The notes under the pieces are model-generated. The model worked only from the letters and a program-made list of their open reading frames with translations. It did not search any database and was not told the DNA's origin. From positions 124,001-188,000 of the forward strand of contig DASVRI010000039.1 in NCBI GenBank assembly GCA_036388675.1: a stretch of 64,000 bases of DNA. The letters run 5' to 3'. Shown here in pieces: positions 1 to 7,994 of the stretch. Origin of the DNA: DASVUS01 sp036388675. GTDB lineage: Bacteria > Armatimonadota > Abditibacteriia > Abditibacteriales > Abditibacteriaceae. A program made the position numbers and the translations under genes. Each line of letters starts with the position of its first letter. Within the stretch, counting starts at the first letter, position 1.

Positions 1-231
1 GTAAAAGGACTTATTGCCATTCTGCGCAAGATTTATTCAGGACAGTCGGCATCGCGCATTTTAGGTTTCGACATTGAAGGTTTACTGCAACAACTCGGGT
101 TGAACCAGCATTTAACAGTGGGACGCCGCAATGGCTTGTACAGCATGGTGCAACGCATCAAGACCCTGGCAGCGCAGTTGGCGGGCCATGATGGCGCGGC
201 AAAAGCAGAAGCTGCAACTAACCAAAACTAA
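1..231 (+). CDS. sufE: SufE family Fe-S assembly protein, 3' part
   Basis: Frame 1 is open from the window edge to TAA at 229-231 (76 residues). SufE accepts persulfide sulfur from the cysteine desulfurase SufS and passes it to the SufBCD scaffold in the cytoplasm. The visible part matches the SufE C-terminal half: a stretch like 'IYSGQSASRILGFDIEG', then 'LGLNQHL', then the hallmark 'GRRNGLYSMVQRI' helix. The tail is Ala/Gln-rich. The active-site Cys lies upstream of the window. The SufT-like gene at 921 supports an Fe-S assembly context. Family call is firm; the full length cannot be seen. Confidence 0.85.
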   Translation, partial: VKGLIAILRKIYSGQSASRILGFDIEGLLQQLGLNQHLTVGRRNGLYSMVQRIKTLAAQLAGHDGAAKAEAATNQN

Positions 232-290
232 AATATGCGAGACAGCTATCACCTTAATTATGAGCAATCCAACCGGGAAGGCAAACAACA

Positions 291-770
291 ATGTTGATGG
301 CTCGTAGTGGCCACAAAGGCATCAGTCGCATTGATCACAAGAAGCGCAACACGCATGGCTGGTATGTGCGGGTGACATTCCAGGGCACGACGCACTCCAA
401 ATTGTTCAGCGACAGCGTACACGGCGGCGAGGACAAGGCGCTGCAACGCGCGATTCGTTACCGCAACAAGCTCGAACGCGAAGTGGGCCGACCGCGCACC
501 GACCGCACTGTGGTCTCAAGAGTGGCGCGCAGCAACACGGGCATCCAGGGCGTTAACCGCATCTGGAAAGGCACCGGCGAAGCCTACGAAGTGACGTGGA
601 GCCCCGAACCCAACGTCATTCAGCGCACCTCGATTTCGATCCGCAAGCACGGCGAAGAAGAAGCGCTGAAGAAAGCGATCGCGCTGCGCCGCAAGGTGGA
701 GAAGAAATTGTATGGCGTGGCACTGACCTATCCGGAGCCGCCCAGCTCGCAGAAGCGCACCAAACTGTAA
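291..770 (+). CDS. Tandem AP2-like DNA-binding domain protein
   Basis: This 159-residue basic protein has two similar halves. Residues about 9-60 (starting 'KGISRIDHKKRNTHGWYVRV') and about 83-140 (starting 'GIQGVNRIWKGTGEAYEV') each show the AP2-type layout: Gly-(I/V)-x-(R/N) start, aromatic beta strands with Trp, then a helix rich in Ala and Arg ('ALQRAIRYRNKLE', 'ALKKAIALRRKVEKKL'). AP2 domains in bacteria and phages bind DNA, alone or with HNH nucleases; no nuclease motif is present here. ATG at 291 follows a weak GGAAGG; ATG at 297 is an alternative. It may be a small regulator or nucleoid protein (inference). Confidence 0.6.
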   Translation: MLMARSGHKGISRIDHKKRNTHGWYVRVTFQGTTHSKLFSDSVHGGEDKALQRAIRYRNKLEREVGRPRTDRTVVSRVARSNTGIQGVNRIWKGTGEAYEVTWSPEPNVIQRTSISIRKHGEEEALKKAIALRRKVEKKLYGVALTYPEPPSSQKRTKL

Positions 771-809
771 AATCGCCGTTGAGAGCCAACAAGCGTGTCA
801 TTTTGAGCA

Positions 810-850
810 CAGCAAGACATCTTGAGGATTGCAACCAGGATGTCTTGCTG
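810..850. repeat. Intergenic inverted repeat, 12-bp stem
   Basis: CAGCAAGACATC at 810-821 is the exact reverse complement of GATGTCTTGCTG at 839-850, with a 17-nt loop. No T tract follows, so it is not a clear terminator. Together with the preceding 'GTCATTTTGAG' it resembles degenerate mobile palindromes that start GTCATTC and occur between genes in many bacteria. It lies between the AP2-like gene and sufT. Confidence 0.5.
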
Positions 851-920
851 CGCTTGCAATAACGCGGCTGTAGAACTGTGACGATGATTTTGTTCCAAAA
901 GGTCGCAAGGAGTACTCGTT

Positions 921-1352
921 ATGGCCGATGTAATTCGTCTGACCGAAACGCCCGCTGACATAATCGCGCAGGCGCAAAATATGAGCACCGCACAAGACGA
1001 CGAAGCACCGCTTCAGGATCGCCTGGCCGAGGCCGGCAGCGTCCCGGAACAGTTGCTGCGTCAGAAGATCATTGAGGCGATCTCCTCAGTGTATGACCCG
1101 GAAATTCCAGTCAACGTTTATGAACTGGGGCTCATTTACGAGCTTGATATTGACGACGAGAATAACGTCGGCATCGCGATGACGCTGACTTCGCCGGCCT
1201 GCCCAGTTGCGGGCATTCTGCCGGGGCAAGTGGAGCAAGCCGTAAACGCTGTGCCAGGTGTCAACAATGTGCAAGTGCATCTGGTGTGGGACCCGCCCTA
1301 CAACATGCACATGATGAGTGAGGCCGCGCAACTGCAACTCGGCTTGATGTAA
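921..1352 (+). CDS. sufT: MIP18/DUF59 family Fe-S assembly factor, SufT-like
   Basis: 143 residues. DUF59 proteins help mature Fe-S proteins in the cytoplasm. Residues about 45-130 carry the family signature: 'IIEAISSVYDPEIPVNVYEL', then 'GLIYEL', then 'MTLTSPACP' with the conserved Cys, and 'VHLVWDPPYNMHMMSE' near the C-terminus. The first 40 residues are a poorly conserved acidic extension. The start is fixed by AAGGAGTACTCGTTATG, where the GAGTACTC palindrome at 910-917 supplies the GGAG ribosome site. Closeness to sufE fits. A PaaD-like role is excluded by the absence of a paa cluster. Confidence 0.85.
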   Translation: MADVIRLTETPADIIAQAQNMSTAQDDEAPLQDRLAEAGSVPEQLLRQKIIEAISSVYDPEIPVNVYELGLIYELDIDDENNVGIAMTLTSPACPVAGILPGQVEQAVNAVPGVNNVQVHLVWDPPYNMHMMSEAAQLQLGLM

Positions 1353-1475
1353 CTCGCACCCTGTAAAACAACGGGCGCAACGGCGCAGCATAACAAGAGT
1401 CTAAAGGCGCAAATCAGCCGGGCATAAAAGTGCTCGGCTTTCTTTTCGTGTGAACGCAAGGCGTTTGGAAGGAGC

Positions 1476-3293
1476 ATGGTCTTGACGAAGCATTCCGACG
1501 AGTACTCGCAAGAAGCCGAAACAAACGCGCAAAGTCGTGATGGCGCGCGGCCAGTTGATGACCTGCAAGCCGTTGCACCCGACAGTTCCATTGCGCGCGA
1601 CGATGCGCCTGCGGAAGTGACCGTCACCGATACCGAAGCCGCCAACGCCATGCAGACCCGCGAGGCCGGTAAAGGCGTGGCTCGCGCCACCGCCGGAATT
1701 GTGCCAATGCACTTAGCGCGCTTTGTCTTCGGCTTTCTGGCGCCGATTCTTATCGCCAACCGTTTAGGATTGGATACGCAGGCCAAAGCTTATTCCATTT
1801 CCACTGATATTCTGCAGCGCATCTGGCTGGTTTTCGAGAAAGTCGTTAATCCTTCGTTTCTGCCGGTTTTCATCCGCAGCCTCAAAGAAGACGGCGAAGA
1901 GCGCGCCTGGAAATTCACTTCGACGGCGCTCTTTGTCACCTGCGGTTTGTTGCTGCTTGCGACTCCCCTCGCCTACTGGCAGATGCCCGGCATCGTGCAT
2001 CTTTACGTCAACGAAAGCAAGACCACAGCGCAGCAGTTCGATTCCATTGTCACCATCGGGAGATGGCTCCTCGTGGGGCTGCCGTTTCTCGCCATCTCTT
2101 CATTGACGTATGTGATTCTCAACGGCTATAAGCGCTTCGCGGCGGCAGCCTTTGGCGACGCTTTGTGGAAGTTGGGAGTACTCGTATGCGCCGTTGTGGC
2201 CTGGCGCTTGAATCTGCTGCACGAGACGGCGTTGTATGTCATCACGCTGGGCTTTGTCATCGGCTCGTTTCTCAAGCTGTTGCCGCAACTCATCGTCCTG
2301 CGCGAGAAGTGGCATTTGCTGCGACCTCACTTTAACCTGAACGACCCGCTGTTTCGCTCGATGCTGGTGCTGGGCGGGCCGCTGCTCGTCGGCATTCTCA
2401 TCAGCGAAGCGCGTAGCATTTACATCGCGAACTTAGCCGACGCCGATCAGATTCAAGTCAAAGCCGGGCTGGCCGCGCTGAAGTGGTCGCGCACCATCGG
2501 CGATACATTGATCCAGATTTTCCCCTACGCGCTGTCGATTGGTGTCTTTCCCTATCTGGCCGATCTTGCTCGCCAGCGCGACCGCCAGCCGCTGACCGAT
2601 ACGTTGGTCAGCGCGCTGCGCGTGTGTATTTTCGTCTTTACCCCGCTGACGGCGATTCTCATCGCGCTGCGTTTTCCATTACTGCGCGCGGTGTGGGAAT
2701 CGGGCAACATGACGCAGCAGGACACCATCGATATGTCGTGGCCGTTCCTGGCGTATACCCTGGGCCTGATCGCCTTTTCGTGCGAGATGATGCTGAACCA
2801 GACCTTCTACGCCATGACCAACACGTGGACACCAACGCTGATCGGCATCTGCACATCGCTGCTGTGGGTCGGCCTGGCGACGGTGGGTTTAGAGTACTCG
2901 GGCAACCTTGCAACGATGCTGGGCGTGCCGCACAACTTAGGCTTGGCCGCACTCGCCGGTTCGGAATCGGTTGCAAAAACAGTCAAGTGCATCTTATTGT
3001 GGTTGCTGTTGCGCAAACATCTGGGACGGGTGCGCATCGGCGAGAACCTGACCTTCGCCCTCAAAGTGATCGCCGGCTCAATCGCCGCTGGTTTCATCGC
3101 GGGCGTTGTCGCCCAAACACTCGGTCCGGCCTCCGGTGTTTCGCACTTCAAAATCAAAATGCTGCTCACCGTCTGTGCCGCCGGTTGCAGTGGACTGGTC
3201 ATCTTCGTCGCTCTCGGCGCTCTCGTCGGTGTGCAGGAAGTGCGCTCGATTATTGGCTTTGTTGACAAGGTACGCAAGAGATTCGCACGTTAG
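1476..3293 (+). CDS. murJ: MurJ-type lipid II flippase (MOP superfamily)
   Basis: 605 residues. MurJ flips the peptidoglycan precursor lipid II across the inner membrane. A hydrophilic acidic N-terminal extension of about 60 residues precedes about 14 hydrophobic segments. MVIN-family traits include 'ILIANRLGLDTQAKAYSIS', the run around 'KVVNPSFLPVF' in helix 2, and 'VFPYLADLARQRD' in the second half, followed by 'RFPLLRAVWESGNMT'. Start ATG at 1476 has GGAAGGAG just upstream. The 124 bases before it, after sufT, hold no other gene. A lipid-linked O-antigen or exopolysaccharide flippase is the alternative, since many such genomes have several MOP paralogues. Confidence 0.8.
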   Translation: MVLTKHSDEYSQEAETNAQSRDGARPVDDLQAVAPDSSIARDDAPAEVTVTDTEAANAMQTREAGKGVARATAGIVPMHLARFVFGFLAPILIANRLGLDTQAKAYSISTDILQRIWLVFEKVVNPSFLPVFIRSLKEDGEERAWKFTSTALFVTCGLLLLATPLAYWQMPGIVHLYVNESKTTAQQFDSIVTIGRWLLVGLPFLAISSLTYVILNGYKRFAAAAFGDALWKLGVLVCAVVAWRLNLLHETALYVITLGFVIGSFLKLLPQLIVLREKWHLLRPHFNLNDPLFRSMLVLGGPLLVGILISEARSIYIANLADADQIQVKAGLAALKWSRTIGDTLIQIFPYALSIGVFPYLADLARQRDRQPLTDTLVSALRVCIFVFTPLTAILIALRFPLLRAVWESGNMTQQDTIDMSWPFLAYTLGLIAFSCEMMLNQTFYAMTNTWTPTLIGICTSLLWVGLATVGLEYSGNLATMLGVPHNLGLAALAGSESVAKTVKCILLWLLLRKHLGRVRIGENLTFALKVIAGSIAAGFIAGVVAQTLGPASGVSHFKIKMLLTVCAAGCSGLVIFVALGALVGVQEVRSIIGFVDKVRKRFAR

Positions 3294-3341
3294 GATGTCG
3301 AGTCACATTGCTTTTAGAACTCACGCAAATGGAGCTTTCTA

Positions 3342-3401
3342 CGAACCCGGAGCGTGAGCGACGGGATCAGAATCAAGCCCGTCGCTCACGCTCCGGGTTC
3401 G
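3342..3401. repeat. Perfect 24-bp inverted repeat, 'CCGGAGCGTGAGCGACGGG' type
   Basis: Bases 3342-3365 are the exact reverse complement of 3378-3401, with a 12-nt loop. The arm core CCGGAGCGTGAGCGACGGG resembles a dispersed intergenic palindrome that I recall from planctomycetes and some other environmental bacteria. A shorter partial copy (CACGCTCCGGGTTCG) lies at 27418-27432. Here it sits between the convergent murJ and HNH genes and could also terminate transcription, but it has no clear T run. It runs into the 3' end of the HNH gene. Confidence 0.8.
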
Positions 3402-3825
3402 TTGGATATAATCCTGACTTTATGATTTTAGTGCGTGCCCGCAAGTCCGTGTCGTCCTTGTTGCTATTGCCGATATTGCATACATTGCAGAGAGTCTGGT
3501 AGTTATCGAGCGTGTGCTTGCCGCCTCTAGAGCGGGGAATAATGTGGTCAACGTGGGGAATTGCATCGTCCTGTGAACCTCTACCACATGAAACACACTT
3601 CCAGTTGTCGCTTTGAAATACTTGCCAACGTAGTGCAGGCATAACCATAGCGTCGTCTAATACATCAACATCATACACATGCCTGATTGTATCAATGCAC
3701 TCTTTCATCAGGATGTGAAGACGTGGCAAGATAGAGTGTTTCAGAGCGTCAGCCCGCAGACGAACATCGTCCACCTGAAATAAGTTCTTATCGCTTTCGT
3801 CGAAAGTAATGTTCCGAAGTTTCAT
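3373..3825 (-). CDS. HNH endonuclease
   Basis: 150 residues. The HNH fold is in the C-terminal half: 'WKCVSCGRGSQDDAIPHVDH' (first CxxC pair, Asp-His), 'IIPRSRGGKHTLDNYQ', then 'LCNVCNIGNSNKD' (second CxxC pair and Asn). It is a metal-dependent nuclease. The N-terminal 60 residues are helical and unassigned. The last residues, 'NPERERRA', are encoded by the right arm of the inverted repeat at 3342-3401, so the ancestral C-terminus was probably shorter or different. No good ribosome site precedes ATG 3825. There is no partner methylase, so a stand-alone homing-like or repair nuclease is likely (inference). Confidence 0.8.
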   Translation of the reverse strand: MKLRNITFDESDKNLFQVDDVRLRADALKHSILPRLHILMKECIDTIRHVYDVDVLDDAMVMPALRWQVFQSDNWKCVSCGRGSQDDAIPHVDHIIPRSRGGKHTLDNYQTLCNVCNIGNSNKDDTDLRARTKIIKSGLYPTNPERERRA

Positions 3826-3844
3826 CGTTTATATACACCGGCAT

Positions 3845-4087
3845 TCAAGTCTCATACTCCTGCTCCACATCAAGGAAAACAGCGCCGTCGCGGTCAACGG
3901 TGATGGTGATGAGGTTGGGACGGCAGCAAACGGCGCAATCTTCGGTCAGTTGAGAACGCGCGCCGCCGCTGCCGAAAGCGGTGCCGCCGGCATCAACCCA
4001 CACCTCGTTTTCTTCGCCGCAAAAGGCGCAGTGATACGGATGATACTCATTGGTTCCCGCGTTGTCCCAATTGTTGCTTTGTGCCAT
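3845..4087 (-). CDS. CPXCG-type cysteine-rich protein
   Basis: 80 residues. It has two Cys pairs, 'YHCAFCGEENEVWVD' and 'EDCAVCCRPNLI', with strands ending 'FLDVEQEYET', the layout of the short CPXCG family (probable zinc ribbon, function unknown). A longer reading to 4189 is possible, but ATG at 4085-4087 is directly preceded on the minus strand by GCGAGTACTC, the iterated palindrome, which recurs before starts throughout the window. It lies 13 bases downstream of the MFS gene on the same strand, so the two are probably cotranscribed. Confidence 0.75.
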   Translation of the reverse strand: MAQSNNWDNAGTNEYHPYHCAFCGEENEVWVDAGGTAFGSGGARSQLTEDCAVCCRPNLITITVDRDGAVFLDVEQEYET

Positions 4088-4100
4088 AGAGTACTCGCTT

Positions 4101-5321
4101 TTATACCTGGCCTTCGATGTAATCGAGTTCCTTGCCGAAGGTTTCATCCAGGCGGCTGAGCGCCAGCATACCGAGGGCAAGAATGCCAAAGGTCAGCACA
4201 GCGGCGCTGCCCAGAATGCCGAGTGAAGTTTGTCGTAACGCATTGAAGCCCAGAGTGATGGGCACCACGGCGCCACGCACAAAGTTGGGCACCGTTGTCG
4301 TGACCGTAGCGCGAATATCGGTACCGAACTGCTCAGCAGCGTTAGTGACAAACACCGCCCAATAGCCTACCGAAACACCCAGACCTAAACACAGCGCATA
4401 AAACATGGTGCTCGACATGCCGCGCCCCATAACACACAACAACACAAGCAATGCTGTTAATGTCATGAAGAGCATCATGGTTTTTTTGCGGCTGCGCAGG
4501 CGCTGACTTATATAACCGCTGCCAAAATCGCCAAGTGCCAGGCCGATGTAGCACCACATCACCGCGCCGCCCGCCGTGGGAACGATTGCCATGCCCAGAG
4601 CCTTGCCAATTTCCGGCGCCAGGGTAATGAAGATCGCGACAACACACCAGATGGGCAAGCCAATGAGAATGCAATTCAAATACTTCAGCAGCGTCGCGCC
4701 GCGCGTGAACAGGTTCAGAAAATTACCGCGACTGACATCGCGCTGCTGCACACTATGGAACATACCCGACTCTTTGACGCCGATGCGCAGGCACAACAGC
4801 ACCAGCCCCATTGCACCGCCCACGATGTAGGCTACACGCCAACTGAACTCCGTTCCGACAAACGACGCCACGACGCCACCAATCACACCGACGGTCGCAA
4901 TAATCATGGTGCCGTAGCCGCGCGTTTCCTTCTCCATGATTTCGCTGACCAGAGTCACGCCCGCGCCCAGTTCACCAGCCAAACCCACACCGGCGATAAA
5001 GCGAAAGAGCGCATACAGCGGCAACGAATGCACAAAGCCATTGGCGATGTTGGCCAGCGAATACATCAGAATCGAGCCATAGAGAACCGAAAGTCGGCCT
5101 CTCTTGTCGCCCAACATGCCCCATAAAATGCCACCGAGCAACATGCCGCTCATCTGCCAGTTGAAAAGTGTGATACCTTCGCTTGTGATTTGATCTTTGG
5201 CGACTCCAAGATCGGCCAGGCTGGCGGCGCGCACAATGCTAAAGAGCAGGATGTCGTAGATGTCAACGAAGTAACCGAGGGCGGCAACCAAAACTGAAGC
5301 GCGTATGGCACGGCTTTGCAT
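4101..5321 (-). CDS. MFS transporter, sugar/metabolite porter-like
   Basis: About 406 residues with 12 predicted membrane helices. Major facilitator features: an acidic loop after helix 1 ('GYFVDIYDILLFS'), 'GMLLGGILWGMLGDKRGRL' between helices 2 and 3 (the family motif with Asp and Arg), and 'RFIAGVGLAGELGAGVTLVS' in helices 4-5. This is close to the sialate/aromatic-acid/sugar porter group, so an organic-acid substrate is plausible. ATG at 5321 is chosen over the 5369 start because TGGAG lies six bases upstream. It is divergent from glcF (glycolate oxidation), so a glycolate or lactate-like substrate is possible but unproven. Confidence 0.75.
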   Translation of the reverse strand: MQSRAIRASVLVAALGYFVDIYDILLFSIVRAASLADLGVAKDQITSEGITLFNWQMSGMLLGGILWGMLGDKRGRLSVLYGSILMYSLANIANGFVHSLPLYALFRFIAGVGLAGELGAGVTLVSEIMEKETRGYGTMIIATVGVIGGVVASFVGTEFSWRVAYIVGGAMGLVLLCLRIGVKESGMFHSVQQRDVSRGNFLNLFTRGATLLKYLNCILIGLPIWCVVAIFITLAPEIGKALGMAIVPTAGGAVMWCYIGLALGDFGSGYISQRLRSRKKTMMLFMTLTALLVLLCVMGRGMSSTMFYALCLGLGVSVGYWAVFVTNAAEQFGTDIRATVTTTVPNFVRGAVVPITLGFNALRQTSLGILGSAAVLTFGILALGMLALSRLDETFGKELDYIEGQV

Positions 5322-5432
5322 ATGTTTCTCCAGAGAAGGGATGAATGCAGCACGAATAGATTGCCGCAATTATATCACAGCGCGTTTTGCTAAAATGAGG
5401 TGCGAGTACTCGTTAGAGGAACACTTCTCATC

Positions 5433-6986
5433 ATGGCCTATTCCGCTCCCATTGAACTGAGAGATCAGTCGCCGCAGCGCACCCACGCACATATCGACCA
5501 CGACCGCCTGATGGATTGCATCCATTGCGGGCTGTGTTTATCGCAGTGCCCCACATACGCCGAAGAAGGTTTGGAAGCCGATTCGCCGCGCGGTCGCATC
5601 TACCTGATGCGTGCTCTGGCCGAAGGCCGCAGCGAACCCACACCGACATTAGTCGAGCATCTCGACCTGTGCCTGGGTTGCCGCGCCTGCGAAACCGCCT
5701 GCCCTTCGGGCGTACAATACGGGCATCTCATTGAGGGCGCACGCGCGCACTTGCGACTGAACTACAAACGCCCGTGGCGCCAGCGCATCATCGGGAAAGT
5801 CGTCGAGGCCTCGTTTCCCCACCCCAACCGCCTCGATGCGATGTTGTTGCCGGTGCGTGTGCTGCGTCGCACCGGTGTTCTACCTTTGTTGCAACGCACG
5901 GGCATCATGAAATTGTTCGGTTACCTGAGCGATATGGAGCGCATGTTGCCGCCGCTGCCACCAATGCGCAAGCGTTTGAACTTTCCTGCAAAGTGGCGCG
6001 CACGCGGAGAGCAGCAGGCCAAAGTGGGCATGATAACCGGCTGCGTCATGCAGGTGATGCAAACGCCGGTCAACGAATCCACGGCACGGGTACTCACCAA
6101 AGCCGGTTGCGCGGTTGAAGCGCCAAAAAACCAGGTGTGTTGCGGCGCATTGCACGCGCACGTCGGCGGCATGGAAGAAGCCAAAGAGTTCGCAAAGAAG
6201 AACATCGAAGTCTTCGAGCAACTGGAGCAAGAGCACGGCGCGCTCGATGCAATCATCATCAACGCGGCGGGTTGTGGTGCGGCTCTTAAAGAGTATCCGG
6301 GCTGGTTTAAAGGCGATGCGCAGTGGGAAGAACGCGCCAGGGCATTCAGTGCCAGAGTGCAGGATGTGTCGGAGTTCCTGGCGCAGCCGCAATACAAGTC
6401 TCGCCTTGAAGCACTGATGAGTACTCATAACAAAGCATCAACACCTTCCAAGATGCACGACGTGGTGCGGGAAACCATTCCCAACACAGCCGGTTCAAGC
6501 ACTGTGCAGGCTGTCAATCCCGGTGTGCAAGAGCGCGATAGCAACCAACTCGAAGCGGTTGATTCACATGAAACCTACGCACCAACCGACCGGCAACACA
6601 ATCAGCAACAAGCGCATCGCATGACCTATCACGATGCGTGTCATCTGGCGCACGGGCAAAGCATTCGCACGCAGCCGCGCGAACTGATGAACATCGTGCC
6701 CAATACCGACATAGTGCCGTTGCAGGAAAGCGAAATGTGCTGTGGTTCGGCGGGCGTTTACAACATCACACAGCCGGGTATGGCAATGCAACTGTTGGAG
6801 CGAAAGATGAAACACATTAAAGCAACGGGTGCGCGCGTTGTTGTGACAGGTAACCCCGGTTGCATGATGCAATTGATGCTCGGTGCACAAAAGTATGACG
6901 TGGCGGTTGAAGTGAAACATCCGGTTGAAATACTGGATGCGGCGACTAACAATCGCACACAGAATAACAGTACTCATAACGAGTAA
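5433..6986 (+). CDS. glcF: Glycolate oxidase iron-sulfur subunit
   Basis: About 517 residues. GlcF carries electrons from GlcD/GlcE flavin subunits that oxidise glycolate to glyoxylate. N-terminal part: two [4Fe-4S] motifs, 'CIHCGLCLSQCPTY' and 'CLGCRACETACPSG'. C-terminal part: two CCG domains, 'VCCGALHAHVGG' and 'MCCGSAGVYNI'. Between the CCG domains is a roughly 70-residue low-complexity Ser/Thr/Gln-rich insertion (nt about 6420-6620) unusual for the family. ATG 5433 fits the conserved N-terminus; ATG 5400 is possible. GAGTACTC lies at 5404. No glcD or glcE is in the window; a lactate utilisation (LutA-like) role is less likely given the fused ferredoxin part. Confidence 0.85.
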   Translation: MAYSAPIELRDQSPQRTHAHIDHDRLMDCIHCGLCLSQCPTYAEEGLEADSPRGRIYLMRALAEGRSEPTPTLVEHLDLCLGCRACETACPSGVQYGHLIEGARAHLRLNYKRPWRQRIIGKVVEASFPHPNRLDAMLLPVRVLRRTGVLPLLQRTGIMKLFGYLSDMERMLPPLPPMRKRLNFPAKWRARGEQQAKVGMITGCVMQVMQTPVNESTARVLTKAGCAVEAPKNQVCCGALHAHVGGMEEAKEFAKKNIEVFEQLEQEHGALDAIIINAAGCGAALKEYPGWFKGDAQWEERARAFSARVQDVSEFLAQPQYKSRLEALMSTHNKASTPSKMHDVVRETIPNTAGSSTVQAVNPGVQERDSNQLEAVDSHETYAPTDRQHNQQQAHRMTYHDACHLAHGQSIRTQPRELMNIVPNTDIVPLQESEMCCGSAGVYNITQPGMAMQLLERKMKHIKATGARVVVTGNPGCMMQLMLGAQKYDVAVEVKHPVEILDAATNNRTQNNSTHNE

Positions 6987-7006
6987 AACATCCCTTACAT
7001 CAATAG

Positions 7007-7047
7007 AAACGCGCTGTGTTCACACCATAAATGAACACAGCGCGTTT
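7007..7047 (+). terminator. Rho-independent terminator after glcF
   Basis: A 16-bp perfect stem (7007-7022 with 7032-7047, core ACGCGCTGTGTTCA) closes a 9-nt loop and runs straight into TTTTTGTTTT. It starts 20 bases after the glcF stop. Confidence 0.85.
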
Positions 7048-7219
7048 TTGTTTTCCCATCTAAAGTGACAATGGTTGCGACAGCTTCTAGCGCAGTATTT
7101 ATCAGAAACCGGCTGTTAGTGAAATATATTTTCGTTTATCGTCTTTTTAGTGCCAAAATACCTGGATAAGTTATTGCAATTTAGATAATGCAACGTTACA
7201 ATGGAAGCAATTACGCACC

Positions 7220-7238
7220 TTGCAAATACGGTTTGCAA
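7220..7238. promoter_or_regulatory. Possible operator: TTGCAAA-5-TTTGCAA palindrome
   Basis: The 7048-7290 stretch is AT-rich and holds no convincing gene. It contains TTGCAAA (7220-7226), a 5-base spacer and TTTGCAA (7232-7238), a perfect dyad about 50 bases before the Lys/Ala protein start. Nearby TTGCAATTTAGATAATG (from about 7164) could be a promoter -10 region. This is a candidate regulator site only. Confidence 0.3.
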
Positions 7239-7290
7239 AATGATAAATCGGTAAGTTGCAATGGTCGCAAAAATCTCAGGAGGCAGAACA

Positions 7291-7875
7291 ATGGCCACAT
7301 CGAAGAAGCCCGACGCGAAACCAGCGACAAAAGCCGCAGCAGCCAAAACAACAACTGCCAAATCAACTACCGCTAAGTCGACCTCTGTCAAAGCAGCAAA
7401 ACCTGCTGCCAAGCCAATGAAGCCGACAACCAAAGCGGCACCTCCCAAAGCCGCCGCAAGCAAAGGCGGAGCCGCCAAGGGTGCAACGAAAGGCGCGAGC
7501 AAAGGTGGCGCTTCTAAGGGCGGCGCTTCTAAGGGCGGCGCTTCCAAAACTGGCGCTTCCAAAAGTGGAGCTACTAAAGGTGGAGCCACTAAAGCCGCAA
7601 GCAAAGGTGGAGCAACCAAAGGTGCTGCAAAGGGCGGCGCATCCAAAGCCACTGCATCGAAGGCCGGAGCCAGTAAGTCCGGCGCTACGAAGTCTGGTGC
7701 ATCCAAAGCCACTGCATCGAAGTCCGGTGCCGGCAAGGGTGCTTCCAAAGCCGGTGCAACAAAAAGCGGCGCTTCTAAAGGTGGAGCCACTAAAGGTGGC
7801 GCTTCCAAGTCAGCAGGCAAGGGTGCCAGCAAAGGCGCAAGCAAGGGTGCCGGCAAAGGCGCAAGCAAGAAGTAG
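7291..7875 (+). CDS. Histone H1-like Lys/Ala/Gly/Ser repeat protein
   Basis: About 194 residues made almost only of Lys, Ala, Ser, Thr and Gly. The first 60 residues are an AKPA/TTAK type tail; from about residue 65 on, 4-residue units such as GASK, GATK and KGGA repeat more than 30 times. It resembles histone H1-like or AlgP-like DNA-condensing tails and is strongly basic, so it probably binds nucleic acid. ATG 7291 is chosen because CAGGAGGCAGAACA precedes it; ATG 7261 lacks such a site. There is no folded domain. The opposite strand is open for most of the same length, which is only a by-product of codon use. Confidence 0.7.
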   Translation: MATSKKPDAKPATKAAAAKTTTAKSTTAKSTSVKAAKPAAKPMKPTTKAAPPKAAASKGGAAKGATKGASKGGASKGGASKGGASKTGASKSGATKGGATKAASKGGATKGAAKGGASKATASKAGASKSGATKSGASKATASKSGAGKGASKAGATKSGASKGGATKGGASKSAGKGASKGASKGAGKGASKK

Positions 7876-7910
7876 TTCCGCATTGCTGCATCGTTTGATG
7901 CTCTAATTAC

Positions 7911-7953
7911 GAATGCCGTGAGATGACGCCTTGTGCAACATCTCGCGGCATTC
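7911..7953. terminator. Probable terminator hairpin
   Basis: GAATGCCGTGAGATG (7911-7925) pairs with CATCTCGCGGCATTC (7939-7953), a 15-bp stem with one G-T pair and a 13-nt loop, followed by GCTTTTG. It lies 35 bases after the Lys/Ala protein stop and before the next gene. Confidence 0.55.
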
Positions 7954-7994
7954 GCTTTTGAGAACACGATAGTGGTGAGCACTCAATTGTTGCC

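Noticed and set aside
7116..7982. Long open frame antisense to the Lys/Ala repeat gene (Ala/Pro/Leu-rich)
   Set aside because: It mirrors the codon repeat of the plus-strand gene, has no ribosome site and no fold-like composition.
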